From Bacillus sp. FJAT-28004 (lineage in GTDB: Bacteria > Bacillota > Bacilli > Paenibacillales > Paenibacillaceae): 64,000 nucleotides of DNA. This document shows positions 1-9,744 of the stretch, in pieces (the stretch's first letter is position 1; each line of letters opens with the position of its first letter). The DNA lies in the NCBI RefSeq assembly GCF_001280845.1, contig NZ_LGHP01000001.1:4745383-4809382 (forward strand), in the 5' to 3' direction. A model generated the notes under the pieces. That model did no database searches and was not told the origin of the DNA. It was given only the letters and a program-made list of their open reading frames with translations. Made by a program: the position numbers and the translations under genes.

Positions 1-2
1 TT

Positions 3-1430
3 CAAAGCTTAAGCGATGTAGCAATGGTGCAGGAATGGGAGAAAAAGACGAATGTGAAATTCGACTTTGAACATCCGACGGGCACGGGTGCCGATGCTCA
101 GCAGCAATTCGGCGTGATGGTAGCTTCCAATGTACTTCCGGACTTGATTGTGTGGAACATGTCCAACTTCCAAGGCGGTCCAGCCAAGCTGTATCAGGAT
201 GGAACGATCGTTAAATTAAACGATCTTATTGATCAGCACGCACCGAATTTGAAAAAAATTCTCGAGGAAAATCCGCTTATCGCCAAGCAAATTAAAGCCG
301 ACAACGGGGATATTTACGTATTCCCTAACCTGAAGGTTGGCGATCACGGCAAGTATAAAACGTTCTCCGGCCAGATGATACGCAAGGACTGGCTCGATGA
401 GCTGGGCTTGCAGCTGCCTGAAACGATCGATGAATGGGAACTCGTTCTAAAAACGATTAAAGAGAAAAAAGGTGTCATTCCATATACGTCCGAAAAAGAC
501 ATGCTTCTAGGATCAAAAAGCTCGATGGACTTCATCGGGGCATACGGCATCGGCAAAGATTTTTATCTGAACGGCGACAAAATCCAGTATGGGCCGCTTC
601 AACCAGCATTTAAAGACTACTTGGCGCGTATGCAAAAATGGTATCAAGAAGGTCTGATTGATCCGGACTATGCTTCCAACGACAACAAAGCGAAGGAAGC
701 GAAGATCACTTCAGGCAAAGCAGCCGCTACCTTCGGTTACATTGGCGGCAGCATGGGCGCATGGCTTCCTTCCTTGCAGCAGGCGGATCCGAAGGCGATG
801 CTTTCCGCCGTTCAATATCCGGTGCTGAATAAAGGAGATGAGCCTAAATTCACGGAAACCGGCTGGGATTACAGCAATACGGGAGCTGTTATCACAAGCG
901 CGAACAAAAATCCGGAAGCTACGATCAAGGCGCTTGATTATTTGTTCAGCGAAGAAGGGGCTATGCTGAAAAACTTCGGTATTGACGGCACAACGTATAC
1001 GCTGGTGGACGGCCAGCCTAAATTTACAGATTTGATCATGAAAAATCCGGACGGACTGCCGATCGGCCAGGCAATGGCGAAAAACTTCATTGCGAACTAT
1101 CCGTTCCCGGGTCCGGACGATGACCGTTATAACGACCAATACTATTCGCTCGACGCCCAGAAGGAAGCAGTAAAAGCGTATGCCAAATTCGCGAAAAACT
1201 CTGCCTCTGTTCTCATTCCTCCCGTTTCCTTAACGCCGGAGGAAGCAAGCGAATTTAGCAAAATTATGACGGATGTGGATACGTATCGCTCAGAGATCGT
1301 CACGAAACTAATTATGGGCACCTCTAGTTTGGACAGCTTCGATAAAGCGATCGAGCAGTTTAAGAAAATGGGAATCGAGCGCGCGATAGAAATTCAACAA
1401 GCCGCTTTCGACCGTTTCATCAAACGTTAA
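3..1430 (+). CDS. Extracellular solute-binding protein of a sugar ABC transporter (5' end cut off)
   Basis: The reading frame is already open at the window edge, so the signal peptide and lipobox lie outside. About 475 residues are visible, close to a full family 1 (LplA-like) binding protein. Such lipoproteins sit on the outer face of the membrane and deliver oligosaccharides to the permeases. The two downstream genes encode LplB/YtcP-type permeases and a GH88 enzyme follows, so the ligand is probably an unsaturated uronic-acid oligosaccharide from plant polysaccharide. That ligand is inferred from context. No ATPase gene is present in the cluster; these systems commonly share an MsmX-type ATPase encoded elsewhere. 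Confidence 0.9.
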   Translation, partial: QSLSDVAMVQEWEKKTNVKFDFEHPTGTGADAQQQFGVMVASNVLPDLIVWNMSNFQGGPAKLYQDGTIVKLNDLIDQHAPNLKKILEENPLIAKQIKADNGDIYVFPNLKVGDHGKYKTFSGQMIRKDWLDELGLQLPETIDEWELVLKTIKEKKGVIPYTSEKDMLLGSKSSMDFIGAYGIGKDFYLNGDKIQYGPLQPAFKDYLARMQKWYQEGLIDPDYASNDNKAKEAKITSGKAAATFGYIGGSMGAWLPSLQQADPKAMLSAVQYPVLNKGDEPKFTETGWDYSNTGAVITSANKNPEATIKALDYLFSEEGAMLKNFGIDGTTYTLVDGQPKFTDLIMKNPDGLPIGQAMAKNFIANYPFPGPDDDRYNDQYYSLDAQKEAVKAYAKFAKNSASVLIPPVSLTPEEASEFSKIMTDVDTYRSEIVTKLIMGTSSLDSFDKAIEQFKKMGIERAIEIQQAAFDRFIKR

Positions 1431-1438
1431 ACCGATTG

Positions 1439-1467
1439 AAGGAAGGGGGGACACACTCCCCTTCCTT
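1439..1467 (+). promoter_or_regulatory. Intercistronic hairpin between binding protein and permease genes
   Basis: A 10-bp perfect inverted repeat (AAGGAAGGGG and CCCCTTCCTT) encloses a 9-nt loop just after the stop of the binding-protein gene. Only three T's follow, so it is a poor terminator. Hairpins at this place often stabilise the upstream message or partly block readthrough, giving more binding protein than permease. That role is inference. Confidence 0.6.
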
Positions 1468-1504
1468 TAAAAATCAATCTCGGTGGAAAGAGAGTGCACC
1501 TGCG

Positions 1505-2413
1505 ATGATGAGAAAACTAGCTAACGATCTTGTGAGAAATAAAGCCATCTATTTTATGGTGCTGCCTGTCGTTCTGTATTATTTTATATTCAAATATCTT
1601 CCGATGTACGGTTCAATTATTGCGTTTAAGGATTTCAGCATTGCCAAGGGGGTATGGGGAAGCCCTTGGGTTGGCCTTGATAATTTCAAGGACTTTTTTG
1701 ACAGCATCTACTTTTGGCGGGTGCTGCGCAATACGCTGCTGCTAAGCTTCTATCAGCTCTTATTCGGTTTTCCAGCGCCGATTATTCTTGCCATTTTACT
1801 CAATGAGATCCGTTTGAAGCTGTTCAAAAACGTCGTTCAAACGGTCGTCTATTTGCCTCACTTTGTATCGCTCATTGTCATTTGCGGACTCATTCTCGAT
1901 TTTACGAATCGCGACGGGATCATCAGCACGATGATCGAATTTTTCGGGGGCGAACGCACGACTTTGCTAGGTGATGCCGCCAATTTTCGATTTATTTATG
2001 TATTCTCCAGCATATGGCAGGAGCTTGGCTGGTCGTCCATCATCTTCTTGGCGGCGCTCAGCGGCATTAATCCCGAGCTCTACGAAGCGGCTAGAGTCGA
2101 TGGTGCCGGGAGGTTTAGGCAAATGTGGAGCATTACGCTTCCGGGATTGATTCCAATCATAATGATTTTGCTCATTCTTAGAATCGGAGGACTTATGGAT
2201 ATCGGATTTGAGAAGATTATACTGCTCTACAATCCGAATACTTATGAGACTGCGGATATCATCTCCTCCTTTGTGTACAGGAAAGGGCTTGCGGAGGGTC
2301 AGGACTACAGCTTTACTTCTGCCGTCGGCTTGTTTCAAGCGGGCATTAACTTTGTTTTGCTCATCAGCGCCAACTGGTTTTCCCGCCGGGTATCCGGGAA
2401 CCGATTATGGTAA
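1505..2413 (+). CDS. ABC transporter permease, LplB type
   Basis: A 302-residue integral membrane protein with about six hydrophobic segments. The conserved EAA-type loop, ending in EAARVDGAGRFRQMW near residue 200, contacts the ATPase. It forms the sugar channel with the next gene product. I chose the ATG at 1505. An in-frame TTG at 1436 lies before the intercistronic hairpin and has no ribosome binding site. The gene overlaps the next reading frame, as expected for co-translated permease subunits. Confidence 0.88.
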   Translation: MMRKLANDLVRNKAIYFMVLPVVLYYFIFKYLPMYGSIIAFKDFSIAKGVWGSPWVGLDNFKDFFDSIYFWRVLRNTLLLSFYQLLFGFPAPIILAILLNEIRLKLFKNVVQTVVYLPHFVSLIVICGLILDFTNRDGIISTMIEFFGGERTTLLGDAANFRFIYVFSSIWQELGWSSIIFLAALSGINPELYEAARVDGAGRFRQMWSITLPGLIPIIMILLILRIGGLMDIGFEKIILLYNPNTYETADIISSFVYRKGLAEGQDYSFTSAVGLFQAGINFVLLISANWFSRRVSGNRLW

Positions 2414-2427
2414 GGGGGAATGGGAAC

Positions 2428-3306
2428 TTGAAGAATAATACCATGACAGACCGCACATTTGATATTTTGAACGCTATTCTCATGCTTTTGCTCATCATCG
2501 TCACCATTTATCCTTTCTATCATGTCGTGATGGCTTCCTTAAGCGACTCTAATCGATTGATTGCACATCAAGGCATGCTCCTAGGTCCGCTTGGATTTAG
2601 CTGGGAGGCTTACTCCCGCGTGCTCGACAATCCGAATATATTCAGCGGATACCGGAATACGCTCCTGATCCTCTTCTCTGGAACGCTGTTTAACTTGTTT
2701 TTCACGGCGCTTGGAGCCTACGGCTTGTCCCGTAAGTTCATGCTGCGCAAACCGATCATGATCGCTATCATTTTTACGATGTATTTTAGCGGCGGACTGA
2801 TTCCCACTTATTTATTGATCAACAATTGGCTGCATATGGGCAACAGCTTGCTGGCGTTAATCGTGCCGGTCGCAATCAGCACATGGAATCTGATCATCAT
2901 GCGCACCTCCTTCGAGGCGATTCCCGAGAGCTTAATTGAATCTGCCAAAATAGACGGCTCCGGGGAGTTCGGTATCCTGTTCAAAATTGTCGTTCCGCTT
3001 TCCATGCCGATTATCGCGGTAATGATTCTTTATTACGGCGTTGCCCACTGGAATTCTTGGTTCAATGCGATGCTGTTTATCCGTGACCGTGAATTGTTTC
3101 CGCTGCAAATCATTTTACGGGAAATACTGGTCATTAACGATACGAGTTCTATGCAGCTGGGAGACGCGATGGCTGATCAAGAAGGGATCAGGGAAAGCAT
3201 CAAATATGCCACGATTATGGTTGCGACGCTTCCCATATTGCTTGTGTATCCGTTTCTGCAAAAATTCTTTGCGAAGGGCGTTATGATCGGTGCGGTAAAA
3301 GAGTAG
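2428..3306 (+). CDS. ABC transporter permease, YtcP/LplC type
   Basis: Second permease of the uptake system, about 292 residues and six membrane segments. The EAA loop (ESAKIDGSGEFGILF) lies near residue 175, and the C-terminus KGVMIGAVKE is typical of this subfamily. The most likely start is TTG at 2428, about 10 nt after an AAGGGGG ribosome binding site. An ATG at 2407 overlaps the preceding stop but has no binding site, and an ATG at 2443 is also possible. It is transcribed with the binding-protein gene. Confidence 0.87.
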   Translation: MKNNTMTDRTFDILNAILMLLLIIVTIYPFYHVVMASLSDSNRLIAHQGMLLGPLGFSWEAYSRVLDNPNIFSGYRNTLLILFSGTLFNLFFTALGAYGLSRKFMLRKPIMIAIIFTMYFSGGLIPTYLLINNWLHMGNSLLALIVPVAISTWNLIIMRTSFEAIPESLIESAKIDGSGEFGILFKIVVPLSMPIIAVMILYYGVAHWNSWFNAMLFIRDRELFPLQIILREILVINDTSSMQLGDAMADQEGIRESIKYATIMVATLPILLVYPFLQKFFAKGVMIGAVKE

Positions 3307-3350
3307 TTGGTATATACTCGGAGTATACTTCTCTGGCGGTGGATGCTCAT

Positions 3351-5666
3351 ATGAAACGCAAGGTTTATAAGTTTTGGCTGTACTCGTACTTATTTGTCTT
3401 ATTTATTCCAATCCTTATTACCTTGATCGTCCTGCTGCAATCACAAGAAATGCTGGTCAAGGAAGTGCGTAGATCTAACGACACGCTCCTCGATCAAGTT
3501 CGGCAATTAGTGGACAATCAGATCACTGACATTCGCAGGTTAGGCACGCAATTATCGTTTGACCCGAAGGTTATGGCTTACTTAAACCGCGAAACGTTGG
3601 ATACGGCGGAAGCCAGGTTCGGTACGATGGATATGATCTCAAGCCTTCAGTCTTATACGATTGCAAATGGTAATATAACCGATGCCTATATCTATCTCAA
3701 GAACAATGTTTCCGGGATAACGACTACGACGTTTATGCCGGCAGATGATTTGTATTCCGTGCTTCATAAGGCATCGGGGAAAAGCTTTACGGAATGGACA
3801 GAGTGGCTCCGGGCGAGCCATGCCGGCCTATTCGTTACATTGAATGAAGGCGCTAAGCAAACGGAAAATTCGCTCGTTTACGTGCAATCCTTGCCTATTC
3901 AAGAAATTAAAGCTGCCCCTGCGACTCTTGTCGTGCTGCTCAATCAGGAGCGGCTCAAGCAAGCGATTTCGAAAATCGGCCTAGCAACCGAGGGCTCGGT
4001 TTATATCCTCGATCGCGAGAGCCATCCCATTATGATTACTGGCCCTGAGACTGGACTGGCTGAGCTGCCGATACAGAAAATGAGCAATCAACGCGGTTTC
4101 CTTACGGAATTGGTGGACGGCAACGATGCGGCCATATCTTATGTGAAGTCGGATACGACCAATTGGACCTATATTTCGGTTTTGCCGGAGCAAGTGTATT
4201 CCGCTAAAGTGAAGCTGCTGAAAAATTTGATTTATCTCGCGATGCTGCTTTGCATCGGACTGGGCGGTCTTACCGCATTTTGGCTTACGCGAAGAAATTA
4301 TGCCCCTATTCAAAATATGATGAATTTTGTTTCGACAAAGGTCAAAACAAACATGATGAATATGCCGAATGAATTTGCGGTGCTGCAATCGTTTATGACT
4401 GACAGTGCAGCGATCCAGGACGAAGCGAATAGAAAGCTGCTCGAGCAGCATCAAGTGCTGCGCAACCAATTTTTGGCCCGTCTGCTGAAGGGCAGGGTGG
4501 ATATGGGCTCCGCGCTGCCGCAAGCCATTGAATCGTTCGATTTTCGGTTCGAGACAGACCGCTTTGCCGTCTTGCTGCTGCAGATCGAAGACTATGAGCG
4601 GCTGTTTCAGGCAAATCAAGAAATGGATGCGGAGAAGAAGCTTCAATTCGTATATCTGATCGTTACGAACATTTTTGAGGAGCTGTTATCCGCAGGCCAT
4701 CGCTCCTATTTCACGGAAGTTGACGGCATGATTGCTTGCGTAGTAAACGTCCTTGGGAAAGAGAAGGAAGCAAAGAAAGAGCTGCTCAAGGTGGCAAATG
4801 ACGCCAAACAATTCATTCAAGATAAATTTTTCGTTCGTTTTTCCGTCGGTGTCAGCGATATCCATACGTTTTGGTCGACGCTGCCGAAATGTTACGAAGA
4901 GGCGGTCGAGTCTCTGGAATATAAGCTTGTTCTTGGCTCCAACCAAATCATTTCCTATGAATCCATTAAGCGTCCTAAAAATGATTTGTATTATCCGCTC
5001 GATACTGAACGTCAATTAATTAACTTGATGGCGGCAGGCAATTACGATGAGGCGGCAGCTGTTCTGCAGCGTATCCTCATTACGAATTTTTCCGAGGGAA
5101 CGCTGTCCATTCAAATGGGAAAATTGCTGATGTTCGAATTGGTAGGCACGATGCTGAAAGCAGTAGAGCAGCTTCAACTCAGCACGAAAGAAATTATGGT
5201 GGAGAAAACGGATTTAATTAAGCAGATAACGGAATGCGAAACCTTCGCAGAGATGGAAGAAGAAATTTTAGACTTCCTAAAGAAAGCCTGTGATTATTTG
5301 CAGCAAAAGAAGAAAAGCCATAATACCGATTTGAAGAGCCAAGTCGTCGAGCATGTGCTGCATAACTTGAATGATATGAATATTAGCCTGACGAGCATTT
5401 CGCTTGCTTTCGATATTAATCCGACTTATTTATCTCGATTTTTCAAAGAGCAAACCGGAGAGAATCTCGTCGATTTTGTTAATAAGCGGCGTGTCGACAA
5501 GGTGAAATCGCTGCTTGCTGAAACGAACCACGCCATTCAAGATATTGCTGAGCAAAGCGGCTTTGCAAGCAGCCAATCTTTGCTAAGGGTATTTAAAAAG
5601 TATGAAGGCATAACGCCGGGACAGTACAGGCAGAGCAGGGACGGAAGAGAAGCGCTAGAGCGATGA
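3351..5666 (+). CDS. Membrane-bound AraC-family transcriptional regulator
   Basis: About 771 residues. A membrane helix near residues 7-29 and a second near 290-312 bracket an extracellular sensor region of about 260 residues. A cytoplasmic linker and a C-terminal AraC-type double helix-turn-helix follow (about 665-765, with NPTYLSRFFKEQTGENLVDFVNKRR and ASSQSLLRVFKKYEGITPGQYR-like signatures). Paenibacillus places such one-protein sensor-regulators beside LplABC-type sugar transporters. It is expected to sense the substrate outside and activate this locus. Start ATG 3351 is preferred; a GTG at 3339 is also in frame. Confidence 0.85.
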   Translation: MKRKVYKFWLYSYLFVLFIPILITLIVLLQSQEMLVKEVRRSNDTLLDQVRQLVDNQITDIRRLGTQLSFDPKVMAYLNRETLDTAEARFGTMDMISSLQSYTIANGNITDAYIYLKNNVSGITTTTFMPADDLYSVLHKASGKSFTEWTEWLRASHAGLFVTLNEGAKQTENSLVYVQSLPIQEIKAAPATLVVLLNQERLKQAISKIGLATEGSVYILDRESHPIMITGPETGLAELPIQKMSNQRGFLTELVDGNDAAISYVKSDTTNWTYISVLPEQVYSAKVKLLKNLIYLAMLLCIGLGGLTAFWLTRRNYAPIQNMMNFVSTKVKTNMMNMPNEFAVLQSFMTDSAAIQDEANRKLLEQHQVLRNQFLARLLKGRVDMGSALPQAIESFDFRFETDRFAVLLLQIEDYERLFQANQEMDAEKKLQFVYLIVTNIFEELLSAGHRSYFTEVDGMIACVVNVLGKEKEAKKELLKVANDAKQFIQDKFFVRFSVGVSDIHTFWSTLPKCYEEAVESLEYKLVLGSNQIISYESIKRPKNDLYYPLDTERQLINLMAAGNYDEAAAVLQRILITNFSEGTLSIQMGKLLMFELVGTMLKAVEQLQLSTKEIMVEKTDLIKQITECETFAEMEEEILDFLKKACDYLQQKKKSHNTDLKSQVVEHVLHNLNDMNISLTSISLAFDINPTYLSRFFKEQTGENLVDFVNKRRVDKVKSLLAETNHAIQDIAEQSGFASSQSLLRVFKKYEGITPGQYRQSRDGREALER

Positions 5667-5723
5667 GGCTCGGAGCCGTCTATTATTTTTGAATGAGGCC
5701 GGAATAGGGGGAGGATGAGTCCG

Positions 5724-6863
5724 ATGAGCTTATGGCAAACAGCTATTGAGGACGCTTTACTTAAGACGAGGCGAAATATTGCCATATTCGGAGACGAATT
5801 TCCGCATGTCAGTACGGACGGAGGCCGCTCGTATGTCGTGAACGCCAACGATGATTGGACCGATGGTTTTTGGTCCGGGATGTTATGGCTTTGTTACGAA
5901 TACAGCGGCGACAACGCATTTCGGCAAGCGGCAGCCCGTTCCGTTGGAAGCTTCCGGGAGCGTCTTGAGGCCGATCGCGTGCTGGACCATCATGATATCG
6001 GATTTTTGTACTCGCTGTCGGCCAAAGCGCAGTGGATCGTAGAAAAGGATGAAGCTGCGAGGCAGCTTGCGTTAAGGGCTGCCGACAAACTAATGGCAAG
6101 GTGGCGCGAGTCGGGGCAATATTTTCAAGCGTGGGGACCTGCTGGAGACTCTGTAAATGGCGGCCGCATTATTATCGACTGCATGATGAATTTGCCTTTG
6201 CTTTACTGGGCCTTCGAGCAGACAGGAGATGAACGGTACCGCCAGGCTGCGGTTCTCCATGCTGACAAGAGTCGACGTTATCTGGTCCGTGGTGATGACT
6301 CGTCCTATCATACCTTTCATTTTGGTCAAAAAAATGGCGAACCGATCGGCGGCGATACAGCTCAAGGCTATACAAACGGGTCGACGTGGACACGGGGACA
6401 AGCATGGGGTGTATATGGATTCGCGCTGTCGTACCGGTATACGGAGGATCAGCTTTACCTAGAGACGTCAAAAAGGCTGGCGCGTTTTTTCTTGAGCCAT
6501 CTGCCAGAGGATGAAGTTGCTTATTGGGACTTTAATGCGCCTATCGAGGCTGAACCGCCTCGTGATAGCTCGGCTTCTGCCATCTTTTGCGCCGGTTTGT
6601 TGGAGCTGCTCGATTTGATGGATGAGAGTGACCCGGAGCGCGCGTATTTCGAACGCAGAATACGGCTTGCGATGGAGTCGCTTGTACTCAATTATTCGAC
6701 CATCAATGAGCCGAATGTGGAAGGCCTGATCAAAAGAGGCTCTTACCATGTTCGAGGCGGATCGTCTCCGGACGATTTTATGATTTGGGGCGATTATTAT
6801 TATTTGGAAGCTTTGCTTCGCCTAGAGAAGGGGATCAAAGGGTATTGGTACGAAGATCGATAG
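5724..6863 (+). CDS. Unsaturated glucuronyl/rhamnogalacturonyl hydrolase, GH88 family
   Basis: A 379-residue cytoplasmic enzyme expected to remove the 4,5-unsaturated uronic acid left on oligosaccharides by polysaccharide lyases. The family's two catalytic aspartates are visible in HHDIGF (Asp91) and IIDCMMNL (Asp152). The aromatic patch NDDWTDGFWSGMLWL near residues 42-56 is also typical, and length is normal. The ATG at 5724 lies about 10 nt after AGGGGGAGG; the in-frame ATG at 5715 is too close to that site. It is the catabolic partner of the upstream transporter. GH88 and GH105 are related, so the exact substrate is unproved. Confidence 0.88.
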   Translation: MSLWQTAIEDALLKTRRNIAIFGDEFPHVSTDGGRSYVVNANDDWTDGFWSGMLWLCYEYSGDNAFRQAAARSVGSFRERLEADRVLDHHDIGFLYSLSAKAQWIVEKDEAARQLALRAADKLMARWRESGQYFQAWGPAGDSVNGGRIIIDCMMNLPLLYWAFEQTGDERYRQAAVLHADKSRRYLVRGDDSSYHTFHFGQKNGEPIGGDTAQGYTNGSTWTRGQAWGVYGFALSYRYTEDQLYLETSKRLARFFLSHLPEDEVAYWDFNAPIEAEPPRDSSASAIFCAGLLELLDLMDESDPERAYFERRIRLAMESLVLNYSTINEPNVEGLIKRGSYHVRGGSSPDDFMIWGDYYYLEALLRLEKGIKGYWYEDR

Positions 6864-6865
6864 AA

Positions 6866-6906
6866 AAAACAGTCAAGCAGGTAAAACTATCCTGCTCGAC
6901 TGTTTT
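6866..6906. terminator. Bidirectional terminator between GH88 and proline dehydrogenase genes
   Basis: The inverted repeat AAAACAGTCaAGCAGG / CCTGCTcGACTGTTTT has a 9-nt loop and is flanked by A-rich and T-rich runs. It lies between two convergent genes and can serve both strands. Confidence 0.85.
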
Positions 6907-6932
6907 GGCTTTAATAGCGCTTCTCCGATGGT

Positions 6933-7877
6933 CTACTTAGGAGATTCCTTCTTTAGACCGGACATATTTCTGAGTACAAGCAAAAGGTTAGCGGGCTTCT
7001 CGGCAAGGCGGCGAGTGAAGTATGGATACCACATGGCGCCGTAAGGCACATAGCAGCGGATACGGTAACCTTCCTTAGCGAGCGTTGCCTGCTCATTCAT
7101 ACGGAGACCGTACAGCATTTGAAACTCGAAGGCTCCTTTTGCAATGCGATTCGTGCGCGCATAAGCTTTCACCCAGCTTATAATGGCGTCGTCATGCGAG
7201 GCGATGGCGGTATAAATGCCTTTGTCCAAATGAGTCTTGATCATGTTTTTGAAGTTATCGATGACCTCGGCTTTATCTTGATAAGCGACCTCACTTGATT
7301 CTTTGTAGGCGCCCTTAACGAGGCGCAAACTTATACGTGCTTGAAGCATATCCTTAACATCCTGCTCCGTTCGGAAAAGGTAAGCCTGCAGCACGGTTCC
7401 GACATTGGTTAAGCCTTCCTTATGAAGCCGTTTTACGATATCGATCGTAGCTTGCGTGTAAGGCGTATTCTCCATGTCAATTCGAACGAAATTTCGGTGG
7501 CGCCTGGCATGCTTCACAACGTCTCGAATATTGGCATAACACGCCGCTTGGTCAAGAGCGAGTCCCATTTGAGTAGGCTTCAGCGATACATGAGAGTTAG
7601 CTTTACGATTAGCTATGCCTTCGATAAGCTTCAAATATTGATCTCTGTATGCTGAAGCTTCACTTAAGTCCTGTATTCCTTCGCCAAGATGGTCGAGCGT
7701 TGCCATAATGCCTAGTTTGCCTAACTTCTCAAGTTCCAACAAAGCCTCTTCAAGTGTCTCCCCCGCAATAAATCGGCTCGCGAGTTTTTTTCCATACGTC
7801 GTTGAAAGCTTTTCTACAAGCGGTATGCCCGTAATCGTCAATAATGATTTACGATACCATTTCGATCCAAAGCCCAT
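6933..7877 (-). CDS. Proline dehydrogenase
   Basis: A 314-residue monofunctional FAD enzyme that oxidises proline to pyrroline-5-carboxylate and passes electrons to the membrane quinone pool. Family signatures are RLVKGAYKE, the QMLYGLR segment and the C-terminal RCYVPYGAMWYPYFTRRLAEKPAN block that binds FAD and substrate. The start at 7877 has an AAAGGAG site about 8 nt upstream; a longer in-frame version to 7958 lacks one. No pyrroline-5-carboxylate dehydrogenase gene adjoins it, so the second catabolic step is encoded elsewhere. Confidence 0.92.
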   Translation of the reverse strand: MGFGSKWYRKSLLTITGIPLVEKLSTTYGKKLASRFIAGETLEEALLELEKLGKLGIMATLDHLGEGIQDLSEASAYRDQYLKLIEGIANRKANSHVSLKPTQMGLALDQAACYANIRDVVKHARRHRNFVRIDMENTPYTQATIDIVKRLHKEGLTNVGTVLQAYLFRTEQDVKDMLQARISLRLVKGAYKESSEVAYQDKAEVIDNFKNMIKTHLDKGIYTAIASHDDAIISWVKAYARTNRIAKGAFEFQMLYGLRMNEQATLAKEGYRIRCYVPYGAMWYPYFTRRLAEKPANLLLVLRNMSGLKKESPK

Positions 7878-7976
7878 TCGTGCTGCTCCTTTCCGAAGAA
7901 CAGTAGTAGGAGTCTGAATTGGGAGTTCGGTAATAGTATATTCAGAAATCATCACCATCGCGCTATGCAGCCTTAA

Positions 7977-9053
7977 TTATTTGAAAAACAAAAAGTGCGT
8001 TGGCAGCTTGCGAAGTTGTCCATCGGATGGCTTGTTAATGACTCGTCCGTTAAAAATGAGTGAGGAGGAGCCGCCGCCATCAAGGTTGTAACCATCAACG
8101 GCGCCATACCGCTGCAGCAAGAGCTGCATTTCCCCTAGCGTAGCCCCTGAACTCCCCGATTCGTTGTAACCGTCTGCTACAAGAAACAGCAGCTGATCAT
8201 CCTTGTAATTAGCGACAATGGTCCGCGGTGCGCGCTTTGGACTCGTCTGCCATTTGGCTGGAATTGGTTGTGGAGTACCGCCGCGCAGTAAGACGGGAAC
8301 GAAGGATGCGCCGAATTTCGGTTTTTTGGCATCCAGCTGTTGTTTGCTTGCAAACTTTCCGCCAATAAGCTCATTTTGCTCGTTTAAGCCTACAAAGAAC
8401 AAATCCGCACGAGGCGGCTCAAAGCTTGTCACATAATTGCCATCCACGATCGTTGTACTCAGTGGATATCTTTTTCCTCTCCCGTCGGCAAAGCCGCCAC
8501 CATTGACGCCAGCAACAGCCCCATGGCGGTTCACAGCGGCAAGAGTTGTCTCAGCTTGTCCGAGTTCATCACCGCCAAGCGTCATCGTCATCGCATCTTT
8601 GCTCTTGAGCTTCACCTTAAGCGCATACGCCGAGAAGTTTTCTGCTTTTATGTAGAAAAGCTGTGCTCTCATTTTATCGGATTCAATCGTGCCGGACACT
8701 TTGCCAAGTTTATTCGTAATATTGCGATCATAAATTTGTAGAGGTCTCATCGCTTGCGATGCGGCCATTGATGAGATCTTTGCCATATCAGCATTCGTTT
8801 GTTTGTACAGCTTGAGCTGTCTTTGAATGGATTCACGTGTTTGCGACGCGGTCTCCTGAGCCAGGTCTAGGCCAGCAGCGGCATGCTTGACGTCAGATTC
8901 GGGAAGCCTTGTTTGCTCGGTAATGGGCTTTGGAAAGGCTTCTGCAGATAATTGAATCACGATATCGGACAATAGCAGCCAGATCATAATGCCTAGAAAT
9001 GGCGCACAGGCGAGCAGCGCAGTACGATTTAACGCTTTGACGGTTATATTCAT
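7977..9053 (-). CDS. Membrane-anchored phosphodiester glycosidase (NAGPA domain) protein
   Basis: 358 residues: an N-terminal membrane anchor (about 12-36), an alpha-helical region to about 110, then a NAGPA domain. Signatures are GVNGGGF, APRTIVA and DGYNLDGGGSSSLIFNGR. The active site faces outside. Bacterial NAGPA proteins are thought to act on sugar-phosphodiester bonds of wall polymers or exopolysaccharide; the substrate here is unknown. Its ATG overlaps the stop of the upstream gene by 4 nt, indicating translational coupling. Confidence 0.85.
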   Translation of the reverse strand: MNITVKALNRTALLACAPFLGIMIWLLLSDIVIQLSAEAFPKPITEQTRLPESDVKHAAAGLDLAQETASQTRESIQRQLKLYKQTNADMAKISSMAASQAMRPLQIYDRNITNKLGKVSGTIESDKMRAQLFYIKAENFSAYALKVKLKSKDAMTMTLGGDELGQAETTLAAVNRHGAVAGVNGGGFADGRGKRYPLSTTIVDGNYVTSFEPPRADLFFVGLNEQNELIGGKFASKQQLDAKKPKFGASFVPVLLRGGTPQPIPAKWQTSPKRAPRTIVANYKDDQLLFLVADGYNESGSSGATLGEMQLLLQRYGAVDGYNLDGGGSSSLIFNGRVINKPSDGQLRKLPTHFLFFK

Positions 9054-9481
9054 TTGAGCACGTCCAAGCTCTTCTGCAGTTCATTAAGCTGTTTTTTTAC
9101 TTCGTTCAATTGCGTATACAGCTTGTTGCTGTTGTCCGTTTTGGAAGCTGCATTGTCCTTCGTAAACGTAAGCAGTTCATTTAGCGCATCGACTTTTGCT
9201 TTTAGCTCTGCAAGATCTGTTGTATAGTCGGTTTCGAGCTTCAGTATGCGTGCCTCATAAGCTTGCTGCATTGACGCAATTTGGCCAGCGGTCTGCTGCT
9301 CCAAGTTAGTGGATAACGTTTGTTGAATCCGGTCGGTATACCATTTGGCGCCTAATATGCCGGAGCATATAATAATGACCCATATGCAGACAAAAAGGAG
9401 GAAAGGGCGACTTCCTTTCTTTTTGCGTGTTTTCTTGTCGTATTGGCTGGCAGTGCGTTGTTCCAAAATCAAATCACTCAT
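9050..9481 (-). CDS. Single-pass membrane protein with coiled coil, unknown function
   Basis: About 143 residues: a basic cytoplasmic N-terminus (KKTRKKKGSR), one membrane helix near residues 27-47, then a long heptad-rich extracellular region of Glu, Lys, Gln and Leu predicted to form a coiled coil. I do not recognise the family. It is co-translated with the NAGPA protein, which also starts with a membrane anchor and helix, so the two may associate through their coiled regions; that is inference. Start 9481 has a GAGGTG site 10 nt upstream; the ATG at 9490 is too close. Confidence 0.75.
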   Translation of the reverse strand: MSDLILEQRTASQYDKKTRKKKGSRPFLLFVCIWVIIICSGILGAKWYTDRIQQTLSTNLEQQTAGQIASMQQAYEARILKLETDYTTDLAELKAKVDALNELLTFTKDNAASKTDNSNKLYTQLNEVKKQLNELQKSLDVLK

Positions 9482-9744
9482 TCTATTCATTCACCTCTCT
9501 TGTTAGTCACTTGCACGAAAGATCGGATGAACGAACTGCTAGCAAGGGTACATAGATTAGACATCAATTCATCCGAAATAGTTGCGGATGTCATCTTATT
9601 GTAACAAAGAGAGGCATAGTTGTCCTTTACGTTATATGGGAATTTCCTGTAAATTTCGAAATTGACCGGAACATTCTCCCTCCTTTCGGCGTCTAACCAT
9701 AAGGGATGCGGCAGTCGATGTCGCGAATTTGGAAGGAGAACAGG

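Noticed and set aside
3981..4646. 221-codon minus-strand frame inside the AraC-type regulator gene
   Set aside because: Antisense shadow of a well-supported coding region; composition rich in His, Gln and Arg.
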